Assembly (NCBI RefSeq): GCF_026262505.1
Contig: NC_067204.1
Span: 7,907,797-7,971,796 of the forward strand
Source of the DNA: Trichomonas vaginalis G3
Taxonomy: Eukaryota > Parabasalia > Trichomonadida > Trichomonadidae
Direction: 5' to 3'
Length of the DNA stretch: 64,000 bases
Shown here: positions 41,085 to 50,473 of the stretch, one piece after another
How the letters are laid out: each line of letters starts with the position of its first letter
How positions within the stretch are numbered: the stretch's first letter is position 1
Notes under the pieces: model-generated
What the model saw: the letters and a program-made list of their open reading frames with translations, nothing else
The model's database searches: none
What the model was told of the DNA's origin: nothing
Program-made: the position numbers and the translations under genes

Positions 41085-41249
41085 GAAGCAGAGAATAATA
41101 ATGAATATATTCCACTCATTATGGCATCATATAATCGCGATCTTGACAAAATTGCAAAGAAACATAAAGGAAGAACTATACTTTCATTTACAGAATTTGT
41201 TTTAGGAAATTATAAATCTATGGATAATTATTTTATTGATTTGTTATAA
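41085..41249 (+). pseudogene. Possible C-terminal gene relic
   Basis: A 54-codon frame without ATG reads NNNEYIPLIMASYNRDLDKI ... TILSFTEFVLGNYKSMDNYF and ends in TAA. Its composition is protein-like and not typical of AT-rich filler, but no family was recognised. It abuts the BspA relics and may be debris from the same recombination-prone cluster. Confidence 0.3.
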
Positions 41250-41625
41250 TAAGATAAAAACATATAAACAGCTCGTCATTATGGAAAATCTCAGCTGAAA
41301 CTTGCAGGATATTGGTATTTGAGTAGAAACAATATAAGTTATATTTTCTAATTTGAAATTAGAGCTGACAAATGAATTTTCTAGAATAAATTTAGGGTTT
41401 TTCTGGCGATAACTTCTAAGAATAATGACTTCTTTAATTTTATCTTTTGTAGTGTATAAAAATGATCCCTTGATTTCAGTTACTGAATCTGGTATCACTA
41501 TTCTTTCTAAATAAACAAATCTAGTCATTGAAGTTTGTCCAATAGTTTCGACTGTGCTAGGAACGATATAAGAAGTTACATTTTTGTATTGAGGATAAGC
41601 AATTAATGTGCATGATGAGAATGAA
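41244..41625 (-). pseudogene. BspA-like LRR relic 1
   Basis: The frame reads TLIAYPQYKNVTSYIVPSTV, then RFVYLERIVIPDSVTEIKGS and further LRR_5 units, ending in a hydrophobic tail (MTSCLYVFILL). It is open from about 41625 but lacks the N-terminal third present in the two copies upstream. The first ATG lies at 41528. Sequence identity to the other copies is roughly 80 percent by eye. A truncated member of a three-copy cluster. Confidence 0.7.
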
Positions 41626-41677
41626 TATAAGAAATGGGAGAAAAAAACTTATTATTAAGATAATTTCATCTATAGCT

Positions 41678-42406
41678 TTATAAATTTAGAATAACAATGA
41701 TGCATCCATCGATAAAAGAAAATACTAAATTATCCTTGCATGTATTCACTTTTTGAGATGAATAAATATAAGTTATATTATTTAATTTGAAATTTGATTG
41801 GTAAAAGGAGTCTACAAGTGTTATATCTGGTATTTGTTGTCTATAACTTCTAAATATTGTGACTTCTTTTATTTTATTAAGATTATAATATAAAAATGCT
41901 CCTTTTATCGCAGTTACTGAATCTGGAATGATAATTCTTTCAAGAAAAACAAATCGCGTCATTGATGCCGTTCCAATGGTTTCAACGGTGTTAGGAACAA
42001 TATAGGTTGTTACGTTTTTATATTTTGGGAAAGCAATTAATGTTTTCATATCTTTGCTAAATATGACACCATCTAATGAACAATAATACTTATTTTCTTT
42101 ATCAACTTCGAATTCTTCAATAGGAGATTGGTCGAAAGGAGTTCCAAGAAATAGCTGGACATTTTTTGGCAAAAATATGTACTTCATATAAGAAGTGAGT
42201 ATAAATCCTTCGTCGTATATTGTAGTAAGTGATGTTGGAATGGAAATATTTATTAAATTCTTAAAATTTAAAAAAGTTTTTGAAGGAAGAATTTCAAAAC
42301 CATCATTGACTATAATGTATTTAACAGCATCTCTATCACAGTTATCTGGAATTGTGATGGTTTTGTTTTCTTTGTATGCAATTGTAAGTGTATCAGAAGA
42401 AATACC
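41678..42406 (-). pseudogene. BspA-like LRR relic 2
   Basis: An open frame of 242 codons without an ATG until 42187 (MKYIFLPKNVQLFLGT). Its N-terminal part (DTLTIAYKENKTITIPDNCD, then VKYIIVNDGFEILPSKTFLN) matches LRR_5 repeats and the homologous part of copy 3. It is closed upstream by TGA at 42407-42409, preceded by LFILF. The C-terminus ends in a hydrophobic tail (DGCIIVILNL). It could be translated from 42187 as a shorter 169-residue protein. The segment 41913-42195 is about 98-99 percent identical to 42990-43273. Confidence 0.7.
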
Positions 42407-42751
42407 TCAGAAGAGGATAAACAAAAAATGACACTTTTTATATAAAAAAATTAGTAATCTATCTTACTGTCAAAAAACACAAAATAGGAATATCTAAAAT
42501 GTATATTAATAGAGGAAAAAACTAAAACAATGCATTATCAATCAACATTTGCTTTAAAGGAAATGTACTAAGATCCCCTCGTAATTATTAATCCTAAAAA
42601 CTAACGAGATTTTTGTTCACATTTGTTTGACGTCATTAAAATGGAATAGAATTTAAAGAAGTTTAATGTTCAAATGTGTTATATCTTGAAGAGTAAAATA
42701 TCTTCAAGATAAAGTTTAGATTTATCTATATATGTGAAATAGAAACGACGT

Positions 42752-43498
42752 TTACAATAATATAAAAACATACAAATTAATGTGAGATATTGAGTATCTT
42801 GACAGAATTTTACACGAATTCACTACTTGTGCTGAAAATATATATTGAATATTGTTTTCTTTGAAATCAGAATTGCGAAAAGAATTAATGTTTTGGGCAA
42901 AAATTGGATTTTTCTGGCGATAACTTCGAAAGATAATAACTTCTTTTACTTTACTGAAAGTTTCATATAGAAATGCAGGATTAATTAATGTTACTGAATC
43001 TGGAATGATAATTCTTTCAAGAAAAACAAATCGCGTCATTGATGCCGTTCCAATGGTTTCAACGGTGTTAGGAACAATATAGGTTGTTACGTTTTTATAT
43101 TTTGGGAAAGCAATTAATGTTTTCATATCTTTGCTAAATATAACACCATCTAATGAACAATAATACTTATTTTCTTTATCAACTTCGAATTCTTCAATAG
43201 GAGATTGATCGAAAGGAGTTCCAAGAAATAGCTGGACATTTTTCGGCAAAAATATGTGCTTCATATAAGAAGTGAATATAAATCCTTCGTCGCATACTGT
43301 AGTGAGTGATGTCGGAAGAGAAACATTTATTAGGTTTTTTAAGTTTAAAAAAGCATATGAAGGAAGGATTTCAAATCCATCCTCAACAACAATATATTTT
43401 ACCGAATCTCTAACACAATCTTGTGGAATACTAATGGTTTTGTTGCCAGTGAATTCAATTGTAAGTGTTTCTGATATAATACTCTAAAATAGTTTCAT
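42752..43498 (-). pseudogene. BspA-like LRR relic 3
   Basis: ATG at 43498 reads MKLF and then TAG (43484-43486). The same frame continues with SIISETLTIEFTGNKTISIP, then LRR_5 units through MKHIFLPKNVQLFLGT to a hydrophobic C-terminus (HINLYVFILL). The stop falls at exactly the position of the TGA in copy 2 (L-F-stop). Apart from that codon the frame is intact for 248 codons. Translation could start at 43264. See the findings for the parallel stop and the gene-conversion tract. Confidence 0.7.
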
Positions 43499-44403
43499 TT
43501 AAAAAAATGACACTCTTTATCACAATCAATATGTCACATTGTTAACTTGATATTAAAGGCTTCATAAACATGGTAAAAAATTAGAATCCTTTTAGATAGA
43601 TATGCAATGATGTAAATAAATGATATATTTATTATTATTTTTAACTTTTATTGACCCACATTTCCTAACATGAATTATAGGAATCCTTTTCCGAAAATGA
43701 TAGACCACAATTTATATGTATTGTACAGTTAATTTTGTTATTTTTTTCATGTTAGTGAGACTCAAGTAATAGTGATATTTCTCCAGTTAAATAGTGTAAA
43801 TATGAGCAAAAAAATATGAACGAATTGGCACTATTTAATTGTATTTTAAAAAAGTGGATCAACTTTCATTGATCCTAGATAAGTTATTTTGTTAGATGAG
43901 TTCCTGATTGAATAATTTCGTTATCAGTTACTTGTATTGGCGCATATCATGAATTATACCCACGCCTTTTGAATAATCTTTTATAATTTATTAGAATCCT
44001 GTATAAGGCGGACAAAAAAGCGCGGAATTAAAAAGTCACCTTTTGAGCATTTTTTGAGACTCTGTTTGTCATAAAATATACATTTGTAAATATCTGACAC
44101 TAAAAAATTGTCCTTTCAAAGTTTTTGACATTATATGGTTTTGTGTCAGAAAAAACTCAATGATATTTTTGCAGACCTTATTTATTTAGCCCAGCCCTGA
44201 ACAAATAGCTGGTATTGTCTCATTTATGTCATGAATAGGATTACTTGAGATAAAGTTATCGATTTGGAAGATTTTTGCAAAATTTGCGAAGTCAAAAAAA
44301 TATCACAAAAATATTTTAGGATAATTTTTATTTTTGTGAAATTTTTTAGGTTTTAAGCATCAAAAAAGACAAGATATATAAAAATTTGAATTTTTAAATT
44401 TAA
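43499..44403. other. AT-rich intergenic region
   Basis: About 900 bp between divergent BspA and ankyrin genes. It contains no recognised gene. A few less AT-rich tracts (for example 44010-44040) show no structure I can name. Confidence 0.5.
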
Positions 44404-46615
44404 ATGTCTGATCTTGACAAGCATCCAAATAAATACAGTCGATTGAGAAGCATCTACAAATACTACATTGACTCATTCATTGCATTGTATCAATTAAAAA
44501 CAAAAGATGAAGAAGATTTAAACTCGATTTACAAAATTATCAAAACAGAATTGATTGATTCAATGAAATACCCTCCTCAAAATTTTATAAGAAGTATTTT
44601 AAGTATTATCCCGTATAACAACCGCTACACAATGTCATACTTGAAACTTATCAAATTCATTTATGATGATTATCATGTTAAAGAGGTCAGAAACATTGTA
44701 AATATCTTTAATTTCATGTTTTATAAAGAATATGGAATTAAATTAGACAATTCAAGTGATTTCGAAGATATTAAATCAGAAAATCTAATCATTCATTCAG
44801 AAAACACAATTTATAGAGCAATTATTGACAACAACCTCGAAAAATTCATTTTATTTACAGAATGCGATGAATTTGATGAGAATCAAAAACTTAATAGTAG
44901 TTTATTTCCATTTTCGAATGCAGAATATTCATTACTTGAAGTATGTTGTTACTACGGAGCAGTTGATTGTTTCAAGTTATTAAGAACGAAATTTAAATCA
45001 ACAATAACTGAAATATGTCTTGACTTTTCATTTTTATGCGGAAATCAAGAGATCATGAGTGAATGTTTGAAATATCAAAGGCCAGATAATTATTCGATGA
45101 AATATGCAATTATTTCCCACAACATTGATTTTGTTACATTCTTGACGAATGAGTACAATATAGAGATCGATTTAGAATATTGTGGAATATATAAAAATCT
45201 TGATGCACTTTTAGTTTATTATGATCAAACTAATAATGTTGACAAATGCATTTTATATTCTGCTTTGTTTGAAATTCCATGTCTTTGTGAATACTTCCTT
45301 TCACTTGGTGCAAACATCAATGAAAAGAATGATCTTGGGGAAACAGCTCTTATTTTTGCAGCAGATTTTAATTATATAGAAATGATTGAATTTCTTATTT
45401 TACATGGTGCAAATATCAATGAAAAAAATAATCAAGGGGAAATTGCTCTTCATTATGCGGCAGATAATAATCATAAAGAAATGGCAGAGCTTCTTATTTC
45501 ACATGGGGCAAACATCAATGAAAAAGATGAAAATGGAAAAACTGCTCTTCATTATACGGTAGAAAAAAAATAGTAAAGAGACAGCTGAATTTCTTCTTTC
45601 ACATTGTGCAAACATCAATGAAAAAGATATTATAGGAAGAACAGCTCATAATATTGCAGTATTTAGTAATCACACAGAAATGGCTGAACTTCTTATTTCA
45701 TATGGTGCCAATATCAATGAAAAAGATGAAAATGAAGGAACTTTTCTTCATATGGCAGCAAAATATAATCAAATAGAAATGGCTGAACTTCTTATTTCGC
45801 ATGGAATGAATATCAATGAAAAGAATAGCATTGGAGAAACTACTCTTCATATTGCGGCAAATAACAATCATAAAGAAATGATTGATTTTCTTATTTTGCA
45901 TGGTGCGAATTTTAATGAAGAAGATGATATTGGAAAAACCGCTCTTCATATTGCAGCAAATGATAATCGTAAAGAAATAATTGAACTTCTTTTTTCATAT
46001 GGAATGAATATCAATAAAAAAGATAAATATGGAAGAACTTCTCTTCATTATGCAGTAGATAATAATCATAAAGATATGGCAGAATTTCTTATTTCATATG
46101 GTGCGAATATCAATGAAAAAGATAATTTTGGGAAATCCGCTCTTCATATTGCTGCAGAAAAAAATAATATAGATATGGCAGAATTTCTTATTTCACATGG
46201 CATGAATATCAATGAAAAAGATACTTGTGGAAGAACAGCTCTTCATATTGCTGCAGAAAAAAATAATAAAGAAATGGTTGGATTTCTTATTTCGCATGGC
46301 ATGAATATCAATGAAAAAGATAATCTTGGGGAAACATCTCTTCATCTTGCAGCAAATAATAAAAAGAAAGAAATGGTTGATTTTCTCATTTCACTTGGGG
46401 TGGATTTCAATATAAAGAATAAAATTGGGCAAACAGCTCTTCATTATGCTGTATTAAGAAGTAATAAGGAAATAGTTGAAATTCTTATTTCACACGGTCT
46501 GAATATCAATGAAAAAGATATTTTTGGAAGAACTGCTTTTCAAATAGCAGCCAATAAGAATAATAAAGGAATTGTTGAACTTCTTATATCACATGGTGCC
46601 GATTTCAATTCCTGA
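44404..46615 (+). pseudogene. Ankyrin-repeat (DUF3447) gene with one frameshift
   Basis: The frame from 44404 (SDLDKHPNKYSRLRSIYKYY) gives a complete DUF3447-type N-terminal domain and three ankyrin units up to 45573. There an A-run of eight (about 45566-45573) has one extra base compared with the unit consensus. The frame then continues as ETAEFLLSHCANINEKD and further units to 46615. About 13 ankyrin repeats in total, ending SHGADFNS. It is otherwise intact and closely matches the genes at 21.7 and 55.9 kb. One shift in a homopolymer could be a recent mutation, transcript slippage or an assembly error. No signal peptide or membrane span. Function in trichomonads unknown; scaffolding is typical for ankyrin repeats. 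Confidence 0.88.
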
Positions 46616-47048
46616 GAATATATTTTTAGGCATGACTAAAAGAAATTTATGAATTGATATTATTTGTTATTATTTAAATATTTAAAATTATGCTTCTGTT
46701 CACGCCAGAATGTTTAATAAAAGTGAGACTGGTTTGACAGACAAATCCAATATTCATTAACTAACAATTAAAATTAAAGTACTGATTGAGTAGTTGATCT
46801 CAAAGTTGACTGTTTACTACTATTTGAAGTGATTTTGGATAATACTCAATAAGCTTTGCTCATACCTGATTAGTTTTGAATGGTAGCTCCAAATTAGATT
46901 AGTATAGCATTAAATGTCTATTTTACTGAACATTTATTTTTATTGTTCCCATTTTCATCTTATATTTTACAATCAGCATCATGAGTAAGTAGCAGTAGGA
47001 TAGGTCTCGTGTTTTTCACCTACTTATTAATACAATGGAGTTTTATCA
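46616..47048. other. AT-rich spacer
   Basis: No gene recognised. Confidence 0.4.
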
Positions 47049-47266
47049 AGAGTGCACTTACCACTTTCTGACCCGCTCAGATAATATCATCATATCTATA
47101 ATTTAATGGAAAAAGAGTATAATAGCAATGTTAGGAGCTAAGCAATGATAAATAATAACTTTTTCCCGACAAAAAATATTAACTTTTTATTATAGAAAAT
47201 TGGGATATAAAGCTTGGATGTCAAAAAAATTGAGAGCATGTCAGAAAGTGGTAAGTGCACCCTTAA
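47049..47266. mobile_element. ~210-bp inverted-repeat element (MITE-like)
   Basis: AAGAGTGCACTTACCACTTT at its left end and the reverse complement of AAGGGTGCACTTACC... at its right end form a ~25-bp inverted repeat with one mismatch. The perfect 21-bp core lies at 47053-47073 and 47242-47262. The TTAAGGGTGCACT end resembles the TTAAGGGTCCACT ends of the 18.2-19.3 kb element, so both may belong to one transposon family. Confidence 0.6.
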
Positions 47267-47389
47267 AACTAAAACTCAATTTGCTGTTTACATTTGGTAA
47301 TTAAGATGAGAGTAGTTTAACCAACATCTAATATACTTATTACACTGAAATAGATATCACCATTCTGCGAAATGGTGGATAAAAAAATA

Positions 47390-48191
47390 GGCAAACCCAA
47401 ATTTTAGCTAAAAGTGACAGGGGAAAAAAACGTTTAGTATTAAAAAAAAAGACCGATGAGAGCTTCGTTCGAAATATAGAGGGAACTGAGAATGCGCAAC
47501 CATTCTCAGGGAATATTGGATGCTATTCCCGTTCCCTCTGTATGGAAAATTGAGGTTTTCAAAGGGAGTTAAAATAATATCAAATTTATACTAATTTACT
47601 TCAAAATACAAAAGTATTTGACAGCTAAAATTAGTTACTTTAGCAAGCCTATCAATACCCTTTTACGATTATTGTTACTTTTTCGAAATAAAAGTAAAAA
47701 CAAATTTATACTAATTTACTTCAAAATACAAAAGTATTTGACAGCTAAAATTAGTTACTTTAGCAAGCCTATCAATACCCTTTTACGATTATTGCTACTT
47801 TTTCGAAATAAAATAAATTTATTATCAAAAACCTTTTTTTTTCTTAGTAAAAATAAACGAAATTTTTTACCTTATGAACTTTTGATGGAAATATGCAAAT
47901 TTAAAATAATAAAGAAAGCCGCGAGCGAAGCGATCGGCTTTGTTCGAAGATTTTGATTCAAATCTTTGCTGATCTGTAATTCGCGGAAGCCGCGAGCGAA
48001 TCGATCGGCTTAGGTCTAAGATTTTGATTCAAATCTTTGCTTATATTCCTTAAATTCTTTATGAAACTCGCAACAGTTCCATAAAAAATTTTAAATTCTA
48101 AACTGTCGAAATTACCGATCGGTAATCACACCCTTCACGGGTGTGTCACTTTTTACAGGCATGTCACTTTTAGCTAAAATTACCCCTACTC
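47390..48191 (-). mobile_element. Non-autonomous TIR element, copy B (802 bp)
   Basis: Reverse-orientation copy of the element at 17201. It has two 120-bp tandem units, the same hairpins and the three-way junction at 47479-47538. No target duplication is evident at its ends. Its GAGTAGGGG end faces the gene at 48299, leaving 57 bp to the upstream ATG at 48249. TGTCACTTTT motifs lie at 48144 and 48162. Confidence 0.88.
47479..47538. ncRNA. Three-way-junction palindrome, copy B
   Basis: Exact counterpart (reverse complement) of 17973-18032, with all three stems conserved. Confidence 0.5.
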
Positions 48192-48248
48192 TGACTTTTT
48201 GTATTATTTTGGACTTTTGTAATAAGGAAATGAGCAATCATATATAAT

Positions 48249-48302
48249 ATGGAAATTTCAAATGATGTCAATCCATACGTTAAAAATTTTGAAGTTCAAT
48301 GA
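48249..48302 (+). other. Upstream ORF overlapping the next start (ATGA)
   Basis: A 17-codon frame (MEISNDVNPYVKNFEVQ, stop TGA) ends by overlapping the ATG of the following gene in the sequence ATGA at 48299-48302. This is the configuration used for termination-reinitiation elsewhere. It might instead be the true N-terminus separated by a one-base shift. Confidence 0.4.
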
Positions 48303-50281
48303 AAAGAAGGGAGATTTCATGCTGGCTCGATAATTTGAAGTCAGAATATACAGCTGAAATCTCCCAGCAAATGAGAGAAGATCAAGCAATGAATCAATGC
48401 GATTATTTACTGAAAAAATTAGGTGTTATTCCTCCACCAATTGCTAAACGTCTCGGCACACATATATCTGCAATTGTTGTTGAACCTCGAAACAATGAAT
48501 TGCCAACAAAAGAAAAAATATCAATTCAAAATAACAAATCATTAGAAATTCCAAAACATCACAATCATAAATCGAAAAAGAACTATATCACGAAAGAAAC
48601 TCACGAAGTAAAACCCAAACAGCAACATAAAAAAGGACAAATAGCATATTATGAAAATGTCGTGGATGATTTACCGATTCAAGAACAGAAAACATATACA
48701 AAAGAGCATAAAAACGTTCAAAATATTCCTTCAAAAGAAAATACTTCGGAATCCAAGAATAAACACACTGAAGTTGCAACACAAATACAAAATTCCCAAA
48801 ATCTTACAAGCAGGCCGACCAAAACTGCGCAAAAAGAAATAAATCAAGTAAGTTGTGATTATTCAAAGCTACAAGTGAATAAACAACCTAATAAAAATGT
48901 AAATATTATTGAAACAATTAAAGAAGCAGAAAGAAGTCAGGTTGTAGACGAAAAACCAAAATTGAATCAAGAATTACTACAACGCAAAGTCAACCAATTT
49001 ATTCTTGTTCAAAAATCTTTAGTATTTTTTAGATGGCAAGAAAAATCATCAAAAGTCAAGAGGAAAGAATATACTGTAGCAACTTTGAGTAAGCTTCGTC
49101 TTATTCGCAAAAGTTTCAAACAATGGAAAGCCAAACTTGATTTTAAACTTGAACAAAGGAGAAAATATGAAGAAGAATGTAAACAAAGGATTCATAGTGC
49201 TAAACTTCAAAGACAACTTCATACAGCAAAAATCAAGCTTAATACATTAACCATTGCATTATTCTTCAATAAATGGCTTAAGAGGATGAGAAAGAAGCCA
49301 GAAACTCCATCAAAGCAGCAGCAACCAAAGAAAGTTCCTGTATATCTTCGTCCTCCTGATGTTTTGAAGAGAAAACCATCTCCTCTTCCTATAGTTGCTG
49401 ATCCTAGAGCAGAAGAGTTATTGAAACGCGCGAAAGAGTCTAAAGAGAAGAAAATCAATGAAGCCAAAGAAAGGATGAAACAAGACGAGCAAGAAAAGAG
49501 AAAACAAGAAAAAATGAAGAAAATTGAACAAAAGAAGCTTATTGAGGAACACAAAAAGATGCTTGAGCATCAGCATCAACAAAGACAAAAACAAGAAAAC
49601 GAAAGAATTCAAGCACACAAGAACTTTGAGAAGATGATTGCTGAAAAAGAGCAAATGTTGAAACTTGAAAAAATCGCAACAAATTACAGAAGGAAACATT
49701 TATCCTCTTTATGGACTTTAGCAATGAAGAAACTTGCTCAAAGAGATGTTATCGCAATTCAACATCATGAAAAGAAACTTCAAAGAAAAGCATTTATTGC
49801 TTTCGGAAATATGGTATTAAGAAAAGAAGAAAAACAAGTTAAAGAAGCAGAACAATTTAGAAATCGGCATTTAAAGAAATATATGATTAACTTGCTCATG
49901 AAGAATGTAAATTCTGGTAAAGCTAAAATTGAAAGAGCTCAAAATGCAATTAAACCTCTCATGCTCAAAGCATATTTCAATGAAATGAAAGAAGCATATA
50001 TTGATGTAGTTAGAAGAAAAGAATTTACTGCTCAATCATTCTATGAGAAAAGATTATTGAAGAAAGCTTTCCATGCATTTCCAATTGGTGCTAAAAAACT
50101 CAATGAAGATGAATCGAGAGAAAAGAAAAGAGAAGATCTTATGGCTAAGGCGCTTCAATATCTCCATGAAAATGAATTTAAGAAGACCTCTGAACTTAAT
50201 GTTAATCTCACAATTAAATTAGATCCTATTGAAGATAAAATTGAGGAAGAAGAAGATACTTATGACTCCGATATATTTTAG
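48299..50281 (+). CDS. SFI1/CCDC191-like centrin-binding-type protein
   Basis: A 660-residue basic protein. Residues about 70-225 are a Lys/Gln-rich linker. From 225 onward there are repeated units with a conserved Trp or Phe in a helix, such as LVFFRWQEKSSKVKRKEY, LIRKSFKQWKAKLDFKLEQ and LTIALFFNKWLKRMRKK. These are the pattern of SFI1/CCDC191 repeats that bind centrin. A highly charged coiled coil (about 375-470) divides the repeats, which resume with LSSLWTLAMKKLAQRD and LQRKAFIAFGNMVLRKEE. Family role: centrosome or basal-body structure. The C-terminus is acidic (EDKIEEEEDTYDSDIF). Element copy B lies immediately upstream. Confidence 0.75.
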   Translation: MKRREISCWLDNLKSEYTAEISQQMREDQAMNQCDYLLKKLGVIPPPIAKRLGTHISAIVVEPRNNELPTKEKISIQNNKSLEIPKHHNHKSKKNYITKETHEVKPKQQHKKGQIAYYENVVDDLPIQEQKTYTKEHKNVQNIPSKENTSESKNKHTEVATQIQNSQNLTSRPTKTAQKEINQVSCDYSKLQVNKQPNKNVNIIETIKEAERSQVVDEKPKLNQELLQRKVNQFILVQKSLVFFRWQEKSSKVKRKEYTVATLSKLRLIRKSFKQWKAKLDFKLEQRRKYEEECKQRIHSAKLQRQLHTAKIKLNTLTIALFFNKWLKRMRKKPETPSKQQQPKKVPVYLRPPDVLKRKPSPLPIVADPRAEELLKRAKESKEKKINEAKERMKQDEQEKRKQEKMKKIEQKKLIEEHKKMLEHQHQQRQKQENERIQAHKNFEKMIAEKEQMLKLEKIATNYRRKHLSSLWTLAMKKLAQRDVIAIQHHEKKLQRKAFIAFGNMVLRKEEKQVKEAEQFRNRHLKKYMINLLMKNVNSGKAKIERAQNAIKPLMLKAYFNEMKEAYIDVVRRKEFTAQSFYEKRLLKKAFHAFPIGAKKLNEDESREKKREDLMAKALQYLHENEFKKTSELNVNLTIKLDPIEDKIEEEEDTYDSDIF

Positions 50282-50473
50282 AGCTGAAGCTTAATATAAT
50301 TTATTTTATATGTTTGTTTGTATAAATTTTAAATAATTATATATATATAAATTTATTCTTTGGTTATTGATTGAAAAGTTTCATGTCAATTACATGACGT
50401 GAATCATTTATTACTCAATAAAACTTGAGATCAGATTGATTTACATTTCGAAAAAAAAAGTAAGAAATGATTT
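50282..50473. other. Convergent spacer
   Basis: Short AT-rich stretch holding the 3' ends of the convergent genes. Confidence 0.4.
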
